A stretch of 64,000 nucleotides of DNA, taken from assembly GCA_022824395.1 (NCBI GenBank), contig JAJDZX010000103.1, positions 52,291-116,290 on the forward strand, read 5' to 3'. A model generated the notes under the pieces. The model did not search any database, was not told the origin of the DNA, and saw nothing but the letters and a program-made list of their open reading frames with translations. This document shows, piece after piece, positions 37,605 through 44,085 of this stretch (position 1 is the stretch's first letter; every line of letters starts with the position of its first letter). A program made the position numbers and the translations under genes. The DNA is from Alphaproteobacteria bacterium (lineage in GTDB: Bacteria > Pseudomonadota > Alphaproteobacteria > TMED109).

Positions 37605-38080
37605 ACCTCGAGCGGCGCCTGTTGCGCGATTGCGAGCTGCGGGCCGAACCCGAAAGTCGCCGCCTGACGGGCGTTGTCATGCAGTTCGGCGACGTGGCGC
37701 CGACGTACCGGGAAAGATTCGAGCCGGGGGCCTTCACGTTCGCGGAAGCGGTTCCGTTGAACCTGATGCACAACCCGCTCATGGCGGTTGCATGGGCGCC
37801 GGGCGGGGGCCTGACGCTGGAAGCGGACGAAACCGCGTTGCGCATGATCGCCGAAGTGCCGAACATTCCGGCGGGCAATGTAGCGTTGGCGATGGTGCGG
37901 GACGGGAAGGCGCAAGGTCTTTCAATCGAGTTTAACGCGCGTAGCGAACGCCGCGAGACTGGAGTCCGGGTCGTTGAAATCGCCGAGTTGCGGGGCATTG
38001 GCCTTGTCCGCGATCCGAGCTACAAGGCGAGCCGCGTGGAAGCGCGGGCGGCTGGCCGTCGCCTTCCCATTTGGCTGTAG
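37589..38080 (+). CDS. HK97-family prohead protease
   Basis: 163 residues, peptidase family S78-like. Catalytic His H61 in LNLMHNPLMAVA and Ser S112 in GLSIEFNAR; RRLTGVVMQFGDVAP and REREF-like RERFEPGAF at the start are typical. It trims the capsid scaffold after assembly. Ends 2 bp before the portal gene. Confidence 0.88.
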   Translation: MATGVNLERRLLRDCELRAEPESRRLTGVVMQFGDVAPTYRERFEPGAFTFAEAVPLNLMHNPLMAVAWAPGGGLTLEADETALRMIAEVPNIPAGNVALAMVRDGKAQGLSIEFNARSERRETGVRVVEIAELRGIGLVRDPSYKASRVEARAAGRRLPIWL

Positions 38081-38082
38081 CC

Positions 38083-39138
38083 ATGCGCTGGCCTTGGCTG
38101 CGCGGCACCGAGAAGCGGGAAGCGGGCGGCGACTACTCCGATACGATCCTGCGACTGGCCGAGGCCGAGGCCGCCGGCACCGCCGCCGACCATGGGGCGA
38201 CGGCGGCTGTCGAATCAGTCGCGGGCGCATTGTCGCGGGCCCTGGCCGCTGCGACGGTCGGACCCGATTCGGTCGCCCCGCTGGTAACCCGCGAAGTCCT
38301 GGCGCAGATTGGCCGCGACCTGATCCGGCATGGCGAAAGCTTGCACGCCATACGGGAAGCGGGCGGCATGATGCGGTTGATCCCTTGCGCGTCCTGGAAC
38401 TTCGAAGGCTCGCACGATCCGGCCAGCTGGACCGTGCGTGCGACCGCGTACGGGCCTTCGACGTCGACAACCTGGCACCTGCCTTTCTCGAGCGTCGTAT
38501 TCGTCCGTTGGGGCGGCGATCCGGGATCGCCCTACAGGGGCTCGTCGCCCATGCGGTACGCGTCCGGCACGGCACGCCTACAAGCCGAACTCGAGCGCAC
38601 ATTGGGCGACGAAGCGGCGGGGCCGATTGCAAACATTTTCAGTTCTCCGAACAGCGGTGTTAAGGAACTGCAAGAAGCGAAAGCCGACATTACGAAGGCC
38701 CGCGGGCGAACCGTCGTGGTCTCGTCCGACGTTCCGCATACCTGGACGCAGGACCGCCCCGCTTCCGGAGTCCGTCGCGATTGGGAATCCTCGCGGCTTG
38801 GGCCGGCACCGCCGCCCGCATTGGTCGAAGTGCGACGCGACGCCTTCGCCGCGACCGTGGCCGCGTGCGGGGCCACGATCGCGTTGTTCGACGACTCGGA
38901 CGGCACCGCCCAAAGGGAAGCACTGCGACGCTGGCACCTGGGCACCGTCAGGCCGATTGCGGCGATGATCGAGGCCGAACTAGGCGCGAAGCTGATGGCG
39001 CCTGTACGGCTCGCATTCGACGCCTACCCGACGGATCTTTCCGTACGGGCGATGTCCTTTCAGAAACTTGTTAACGGCGGCATGAGCCTCAAGCGGGCGG
39101 CCGCTATTTCGGGCCTTATGGCGATGGATCATGACTGA
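38083..39138 (+). CDS. Phage portal protein (HK97 type)
   Basis: 351 residues from ATG 38083. Portal family features: AGALSRALAAA, the loop VVFVRWGGDPGSPYRGSSPM, IANIFSSPNSG and the C-terminal AFDAYPTDLSVRAMSFQKLV. Slightly shorter than typical HK97 portals (about 400). It forms the dodecameric DNA channel of the head. In this element the portal follows capsid and protease, whereas HK97-type phages usually place portal-protease-capsid. Confidence 0.85.
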   Translation: MRWPWLRGTEKREAGGDYSDTILRLAEAEAAGTAADHGATAAVESVAGALSRALAAATVGPDSVAPLVTREVLAQIGRDLIRHGESLHAIREAGGMMRLIPCASWNFEGSHDPASWTVRATAYGPSTSTTWHLPFSSVVFVRWGGDPGSPYRGSSPMRYASGTARLQAELERTLGDEAAGPIANIFSSPNSGVKELQEAKADITKARGRTVVVSSDVPHTWTQDRPASGVRRDWESSRLGPAPPPALVEVRRDAFAATVAACGATIALFDDSDGTAQREALRRWHLGTVRPIAAMIEAELGAKLMAPVRLAFDAYPTDLSVRAMSFQKLVNGGMSLKRAAAISGLMAMDHD

Positions 39139-39400
39139 CAAGAACACCGAGGAAACCGGGCCGGACGCACCTGAGGGCGAAACGACAATGGTTCGCGTCG
39201 AGCTCGGGCCGGAAACCACGCGGATGCTTAGCGAGCTGCAACCCGCCGTCGAACTGTGGGCCGCGACCGAAGGCGGCGAGCCGGCAACGTCGCCCGCCGA
39301 CGTGATCAATCTTTCAATCGCAGTGCTGCATAGCCACGTATTTGCTGGGGCTCATGCCATGCTCGCGGCTGGCGAAGTGCGACCGCCGACGCAGCACTGA
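39131..39400 (+). CDS. Small element protein of unknown function
   Basis: 89 residues; start overlaps the portal stop by 8 bp. Acidic N-terminus (TDKNTEETGPDAPEGE) then a helical part (ADVINLSIAVLHSHVFAGAHAML). Not recognised. Last gene of the plus-strand head operon, before a set of hairpins. Confidence 0.65.
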   Translation: MTDKNTEETGPDAPEGETTMVRVELGPETTRMLSELQPAVELWAATEGGEPATSPADVINLSIAVLHSHVFAGAHAMLAAGEVRPPTQH

Positions 39401-39408
39401 CACACAAC

Positions 39409-39536
39409 GATCGCGGGCTTCTCGCCGTTGTCCCGCGATCCAGAGGCGCGGGGCGGGATCGCAACCTCGCCCCGCGTCTCGAGGCCGCCGCGGCAGGTTG
39501 TCACCTGTTTGCGCGCCCAACGCTCGCGGCGGCCTC
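39409..39536. terminator. Three consecutive strong inverted repeats between convergent operons
   Basis: Hairpin 1: GATCGCGGG/CCCGCGATC (39409-39440). Hairpin 2: 13-bp arms 39443-39455 and 39468-39480, one mismatch. Hairpin 3: perfect 12-bp arms GAGGCCGCCGCG (39481-39492) and 39525-39536, with CAGGT/ACCTG nested in the loop. They separate the plus-strand head operon (ends 39400) from the minus-strand gene ending at 39555, so bidirectional termination is likely. No T-tracts follow. A packaging-site role is an alternative. Confidence 0.5.
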
Positions 39537-39554
39537 ACCTTCCCGACCTGCTGG

Positions 39555-39725
39555 CTAAAGACTCCGTTCCGGGTCGCACTTGTGGGCAACTGCTTCCAGC
39601 GCGTCGTTATGCAACACCGCGGCCGCCGCCCGGACTCGGGTGCCGATAGCGACCTTGTGATCGTCCATCGTTTCGGTGAGCAGGTCGTACGCCCGCGAGC
39701 GGGCGCTATCGATTCGTTCTGCCAT
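39555..39725 (-). CDS. Small helical protein behind the integrase gene
   Basis: 56 residues from ATG 39725 with a near-perfect ribosome site AAGGAG, 8 bp upstream. Helical, charged: AERIDSARSRAYDLLTETMDD then VAIGTRVRAAAAVLHNDALE. It follows the integrase stop by 31 bp, on the same strand. Not recognised; excision/regulatory helper would be a guess. Confidence 0.65.
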   Translation of the reverse strand: MAERIDSARSRAYDLLTETMDDHKVAIGTRVRAAAAVLHNDALEAVAHKCDPERSL

Positions 39726-39756
39726 TGAAAGACTCCTTCTGGGGTGGGGGAAATGG

Positions 39757-40941
39757 TCAGCTGCGAAGTTGTACGACCTTCCGGCCTGACGTACCGGTAA
39801 CGAAGTCCGCCCATTGCCGCATGAGCTGGCGGCGCTTGCTGAGAAGGTCGGAGCGCGCGTATGCCTGTTCGACCTTCGACCCGACCGTATGGGCCAATGA
39901 CAGTTCCATGACCGCATGGGCGGCATTAGTGCGTTCGGACGCCCAGTCGCGGAAGGTCGAACGGAACCCGTGAACGGTCGCGCGCTCGCCCAATCCGACC
40001 GAACGAAGAACCTTCACAAGCGTTCCATCGCTCATGGCCTTACCGGGGTACATGGGCGATGGAAACACAAGGTCGGAACCGTCGCGCAATTCGCGGACCT
40101 GACGAAGCACGGCAAGCGCGGCCTCGGATAACGGTACCCGGTGCTCGCGGGCGGCCTTCATGCGTTCCGAGGGAATGCACCATTCCGCCGTGGCAAGGTC
40201 GATTTCCGACCATGTAGCGCCCCGGGCCTCGCCGCTACGGGCGGCCGTCAGCACGATGAACCGGAGGCATAGCTTGGCCGCGGTCGAGGCCGTAGACGAC
40301 TCGATGGCCTCGAGCGCGTCGCCGGTTTCCTGATAGGGCAGGGATCGATGATGGCGGGCCGCCGCCTGACGCCTCGGAAGGGCGCCCGCGATGGCGTCGC
40401 CGGAAAGGTCGCGGTCGACGTAGCCATGCGCTTCCGCCCATCGAAGCGTGGCGCTGATGCGCTGGCGAAGCTTGCGGGCGGATGCCGGTTGCTTTGCCCA
40501 AATGGGCGAAAGCACGCGCAAGATGGCCTCGCGGTCGACCTGATCGACTCGGACATCGCCCAACGTCGGGAAGGCGCACCGCTCCAACTGTTGAAGCCAT
40601 GCGGTCGCGGCCTTCTGACTACGGAAGTCAGCCCGCTTCGATTCCAGTGTGCGCAATGCGGCTTGCCGGAACGTCGGAGTCCTGGCCCTGCGCTTGTCCG
40701 CCAACGGGTCGCCGCCCCGTCGGACGATCCGCCGATTGTCGGTGGCCAGTTCGCGGGCCTCGGCTATCGGCACAAGCGGCCAAGGGCCGAGTCCGATATC
40801 GCGTTGCTTCCCGTCTATGGTGATCCGCTGGACCCAGCTCTTCGTGCCGCCGGGTGCCACGTGAAGGTACAGGGTCGCGCCGTCGCCATGCCGGCCGGGT
40901 CGGTCGAGTGCGCGGACCGCGGCTTGAGTCAGTTTGCCCAT
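39757..40941 (-). CDS. int: Tyrosine-type integrase
   Basis: 394 residues, P4-like integrase with an N-terminal arm-binding (DUF4102-like) domain (LTQAAVRAL, GATLYLHVAPGG), a core-binding domain (about 90-180) and a catalytic domain. All active-site residues are visible: R235 (TAARSGEAR), K262, H324 and R327 (VHGFRSTFRDW), H351 (LAHTVGSK) and Y361 (EQAYARS). Complete, so probably active. It starts 146 bp from the attR core, and arm-like repeats overlap its start codon. Transcribed inward. Confidence 0.95.
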   Translation of the reverse strand: MGKLTQAAVRALDRPGRHGDGATLYLHVAPGGTKSWVQRITIDGKQRDIGLGPWPLVPIAEARELATDNRRIVRRGGDPLADKRRARTPTFRQAALRTLESKRADFRSQKAATAWLQQLERCAFPTLGDVRVDQVDREAILRVLSPIWAKQPASARKLRQRISATLRWAEAHGYVDRDLSGDAIAGALPRRQAAARHHRSLPYQETGDALEAIESSTASTAAKLCLRFIVLTAARSGEARGATWSEIDLATAEWCIPSERMKAAREHRVPLSEAALAVLRQVRELRDGSDLVFPSPMYPGKAMSDGTLVKVLRSVGLGERATVHGFRSTFRDWASERTNAAHAVMELSLAHTVGSKVEQAYARSDLLSKRRQLMRQWADFVTGTSGRKVVQLRS

Positions 40942-40960
40942 TTCCCAATCCTTTTCCCAA
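40940..40960. repeat. Right-end paired TTCCCAA sites (possible integrase arm sites)
   Basis: TTCCCAA at 40942-40948 and 40954-40960, same spacing and orientation as the left-end pair. The first copy overlaps the integrase start codon, so integrase binding could also repress its own gene. Confidence 0.5.
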
Positions 40961-41087
40961 GTTGTACGCGGGGAACCGTAGGGAACCGAACTTACCAGTT
41001 TGGACTAGTCGGGACAAGAAGCCTAGGCCGCACAAAGAGTTATCGGACTAGTCCGCACCGCCCCGCAATCGCCCGGAATCGCGGTTT

Positions 41088-41108
41088 GCTCCCACCCGAG
41101 GAACACGA
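41088..41108. other. attR core
   Basis: GCTCCCACCCGAGGAACACGA, direct repeat of attL (19/21 identical). It lies in the choX codons for FLGWE; to its right is the choX 5' fragment. Confidence 0.85.
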
Positions 41109-41697
41109 TCCACTGGTCCCTGCGATTCGCGCGCTCGACCTGGGCCAGCATGCCTTGCTCGCTGGACTCCACCAGCTCGAAACCGCTCAGGCCGAAGGTG
41201 TCGTCGTCGATCATGGCCTGGATCAGCCGGTTGCCGTCATTGCCGGGCTCGATGCCGTAGATCTTGCCTTCGAGTTCGGCGCTGTACTGGGCAATGCTCG
41301 CGAAGCTGGTGATGCCGCCGTCGGCTGCCAGCTTGTTCGCCGCCAGGGTGTACTTCGCCCCGGTGAGATTCTGGGCCAGGACCTCCACCGATCCGTCATC
41401 CCGGAATGGCGCGATGTCGGCTTCCATGGTGGGCATCCAGTTCCCGAGAAAGACGTCGATGTCGCCGTTCTTGAGGCTGGTGTACGTGACTGGTACCGAG
41501 AGCACCGTCGCGGTGGGCTCGTAGCCGAGCGCCTTGAGGACCACCGAGGTCGCCGCCGTCGTCGAGGTAATGTCGGTCCAACCGACGTCGGAGAACCGGA
41601 CGGTCTTGCACGAATCGGGATCCGCCGCCCAGGCAGCGGATGAAAACAGCAGGGCCGAAACCGCTCCAAGCACCGTCGTGCGCAAGTATCGTGTCAT
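41088..41697 (-). pseudogene. choX: choX 5' fragment (choline substrate-binding protein, N-terminal part)
   Basis: ATG 41697 with GGGAGG upstream; signal peptide (LGAVSALLFSSAAWAAD) and the N-terminal two thirds of a ChoX-type periplasmic binding protein (VRFSDVGWTDITSTTAATSV, LGNWMPTMEADIAPF, IYGIEPGNDGNRLIQ). Host homology stops in FLGWE at the attR core; translation then runs 20 residues into the element to a stop at 41023. The missing part begins PHPMNAKF at the left end. The remaining protein lacks part of the ligand-binding lobe and is probably non-functional. Confidence 0.9.
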
Positions 41698-41734
41698 CGC
41701 CGTTTCCTCCCGATTGCATATCAAAGTTGTGCCA

Positions 41735-41781
41735 TTGCCAAGGCAAGGCGCCCATCAGGGCTACTATGGCGATTATATCGC
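41735..41781. promoter_or_regulatory. Two dyads in the choX-betA divergent promoter region
   Basis: TTGCC-AA-GGCAA (41735-41746) and GCGAT-TAT-ATCGC (41769-41781) lie in the 114-bp space between the divergent choX and betA starts. Possible operators for a choline-responsive regulator; no regulator gene is in the window. Confidence 0.35.
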
Positions 41782-41811
41782 TGCAAGGGCGAAGACGGAG
41801 GAAACAAGCGG

Positions 41812-43470
41812 ATGCGATCCGGACGGAACTTCGATTATGTCGTCGTGGGCGCCGGGTCGGCGGGTTCAGTTATAGCCTATCGTTTGACAGAATGCGCCGC
41901 TGTGCGCGTGCTGTTGATAGAGGCCGGCGGCAGCGATAGCAGCATCTTCCTGCAGATGCCGACCGGCCTGGCCATCGCCATGCAGCATCCGCGTTACGGC
42001 TGGCACTACCGGACCGAGCCTGAACCCCATCTGGGCGGGCGGCGCCTGCACTGCCCGCGCGGGCGGGTGCTGGGCGGTTCCTCGTCGGTCAACGGCATGG
42101 CCTACGTCCGCGGGAACGCCCTGGACTACGAGGGCTGGGCCGAGGCCGGCGCGGCCGGCTGGTCCTACGCCGAGGTGCTGCCGTATTTCCGCAAGGCCGA
42201 GAGCTTCAACTGCGGCGGGGACGACTACCGGGGCGACTCCGGCCCGCTTCACACCTTGCGCGGGAGCATGGCCAACCCGCTTTACCGGGCCTTCATCAAG
42301 GCCGGCGAGCAGGCCGGCTACGCCCGCACCGCCGATATGAACGGTTTCCGGCAGGAAGGCTTCGGGCCGATGGACATGACGGTCCATCGCGGCCGGCGGT
42401 GGAGCACCGCGAACGCCTATCTGCGGCCGGTGGCCCGACGGGCCAACCTGACGGTTGCCACCGGGGCGCTCGCAACCCGGCTGCTGCTCGAGGGCCGGCG
42501 GGTCCGAGGTCTGGAATACCGGCAGGGCGGCGCAGTCCGCACCGTCGAGGCGACGCGCGAGGTGATCGTGAGCGCCGGGCCGATCAACGGGCCGCAACTG
42601 CTGATGCTCTCGGGCATCGGCCCGGCGGAGCACTTGCGCGAATTCGGGATCGAGATCGTCCACGACCTGCCGGGCGTCGGCGAAAACCTTCAGGACCACC
42701 TGGAACTCTACATCCAGCAGGCCTGTACCCGGCCGATCACGCTCTACGCCGCGATGGGGTTGTTTCCCAAGGCCTTGATCGGCTTGCGGTGGATCACGTG
42801 CAAGACCGGGCTCGGCGCCACCAACCACTTCGAATCAGGCGGCTTCATCCGCTCGAAGGCCGGCGTCCGCTGGCCCGATATCCAGTATCACTTTCTTCCG
42901 CTGGCAGCCTCCTACGACATGCAGGAGCAGGTCCACCGCCACGGCTACCAGGCCCACGCCGGCCCGATGCGCTCGAAATCGCGCGGCTCGGTCCGCCTGG
43001 CCTCGGCGGATCCGTCCGAGCCGCCGCGGATCCGCTTCAACTACATGAGCCATCCCGACGACTGGGCGGACATGCGTGCCTGCGTCCGGCTCACCCGGGA
43101 GATCTTCGCCCAACCCGCCTTCGATCCCTATCGCGGCGAGGAGCTGGCGCCCGGGGCGGCGGTCCAGCGTGACGCGGACATCGATGCCTTCGTGCGCGAG
43201 AGGGTGCAGAGCGCCTACCACCCCTGCGGCACGTGCAAGATGGGAACGGATCCGAAGGCAGTGGTCGACCCCGAAGGCCGGGTGCACGGCATGGAGGGAC
43301 TGCGCGTGGTCGACAGCTCGATCATGCCGACCATCACGACCGGCAACCTCAATGCGCCGACGATCATGATTGCCGAAAAGGTTGCCGACGCGATCCGCGG
43401 CCGCCCGCCGTTGGGGCCGTCGGAGGCACCGTCTTACATCGCGTCCGACTGGGAAGCTGCGCAGCGGTAA
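41812..43470 (+). CDS. betA: Choline dehydrogenase (GMC oxidoreductase)
   Basis: 552 residues. FAD site DYVVVGAGSAGSV, GMC signatures PRGRVLGGSSSVNGMAYVRG and SAGPINGPQLLMLSGIGP, catalytic His about 470 (SAYHPCGTCKMG) and Asn about 514 (TGNLNAPTIMIAEKVAD). Family and context (divergent from the choline transporter) support oxidation of choline to betaine aldehyde/glycine betaine; other GMC alcohol dehydrogenases are possible. No betB is in the window. GGAGGAAA precedes ATG 41812. Confidence 0.88.
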   Translation: MRSGRNFDYVVVGAGSAGSVIAYRLTECAAVRVLLIEAGGSDSSIFLQMPTGLAIAMQHPRYGWHYRTEPEPHLGGRRLHCPRGRVLGGSSSVNGMAYVRGNALDYEGWAEAGAAGWSYAEVLPYFRKAESFNCGGDDYRGDSGPLHTLRGSMANPLYRAFIKAGEQAGYARTADMNGFRQEGFGPMDMTVHRGRRWSTANAYLRPVARRANLTVATGALATRLLLEGRRVRGLEYRQGGAVRTVEATREVIVSAGPINGPQLLMLSGIGPAEHLREFGIEIVHDLPGVGENLQDHLELYIQQACTRPITLYAAMGLFPKALIGLRWITCKTGLGATNHFESGGFIRSKAGVRWPDIQYHFLPLAASYDMQEQVHRHGYQAHAGPMRSKSRGSVRLASADPSEPPRIRFNYMSHPDDWADMRACVRLTREIFAQPAFDPYRGEELAPGAAVQRDADIDAFVRERVQSAYHPCGTCKMGTDPKAVVDPEGRVHGMEGLRVVDSSIMPTITTGNLNAPTIMIAEKVADAIRGRPPLGPSEAPSYIASDWEAAQR

Positions 43471-43533
43471 CCTGCGGCCACACGGTCGGACGATACCGGG
43501 AACTGCCTCACCTGGACCGGGGAGCGCCGTCCG

Positions 43534-44085
43534 TCATGCCGGCTGGAGGTACTCAAGCGCAGCATCCTCGAGCCACCGGGACGCATAGGCGGAGAGGCTC
43601 CGGGCCACCGTGACTTCGTACAGGAGATCGTCTCCGGGCCGGTACAGCAGGACGGGCGCCTTCGCGAGCAGGCTGCGGGCGCAGCAGCCGGCCGGGAAGC
43701 GATCGGGCTCGACGTCCAGTGTCATGCCTTTGGCCAGCACATCGACCGACCGCGGCCCCGAGAGGGACAACGTGACGAGGCCGTCGCCCACGGCTACCAC
43801 CGAGGCGTGGAGTCCGGCGAGGGCGTCCTCGAGCGCCACGGCAATTGCGGTTTCCGCCGCCGCCGCGACTTCGACCAACCACTCGTCAGGGCCCAGCCAG
43901 AGGATGACGCCCCGGCCGGCCGGCCGGCTGGTGTTGGCCGCTGGCGGCGGCTCTGTCCCGATGGCGCTGGCGACCCCGGCCAGGAAGGCGGGGTCCCAGC
44001 AATTGCCGCGCAGGTTGATGCGGCCGCGAGGCGGGCACCGGGCCAGCGTCACGGCCGGCACGTCGCGGACGGTGGGGTCAGCCAC
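43534..44085 (-). CDS. soxG: Sarcosine oxidase gamma subunit
   Basis: 183 residues, SoxG family: short, distantly GcvT-like (RINLRGNCWDPAFLAGVASA, LWLGPDEWLVEV, LVTLSLSGPRSVDVLAKG, DLLYEVTVARSLSAYASRWL). It is a structural subunit of the heterotetrameric enzyme. Overlaps the soxA 3' end by 8 bp; last gene of the soxBDAG operon, convergent with betA. Confidence 0.9.
   Translation of the reverse strand: MADPTVRDVPAVTLARCPPRGRINLRGNCWDPAFLAGVASAIGTEPPPAANTSRPAGRGVILWLGPDEWLVEVAAAAETAIAVALEDALAGLHASVVAVGDGLVTLSLSGPRSVDVLAKGMTLDVEPDRFPAGCCARSLLAKAPVLLYRPGDDLLYEVTVARSLSAYASRWLEDAALEYLQPA

Larger units (their letters stand above)
31130..41105. mobile_element. Integrated phage-satellite-like element in choX
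   Basis: A compact element of about 9.96 kb, bounded by imperfect direct repeats and carrying a tyrosine integrase at its right end. Left arm (+): unknown gene, AlpA-type regulator, RepA-like ATPase, iteron-like cluster. Centre (+): terminase large subunit, HNH nuclease, unknown, HK97-type major capsid, unknown, prohead protease, portal, unknown. Right arm (-): integrase and a 56-codon gene. There is no recognisable tail, lysis, repressor or small-terminase gene. This gene content fits capsid-forming phage-inducible islands (cf-PICI-type satellites), which use a helper phage for tails and lysis. That assignment is inference; a decayed or minimal prophage is the alternative. Confidence 0.85.

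Noticed and set aside
31130..41105. Complete prophage or gene transfer agent
   Set aside because: No tail, lysis or repressor genes; size about 10 kb; GTA clusters are not integrase-flanked and normally include tail genes.
31130..41108. tRNA gene as the integration site
   Set aside because: The att core lies in choX coding sequence; no tRNA-like fold seen on either side.
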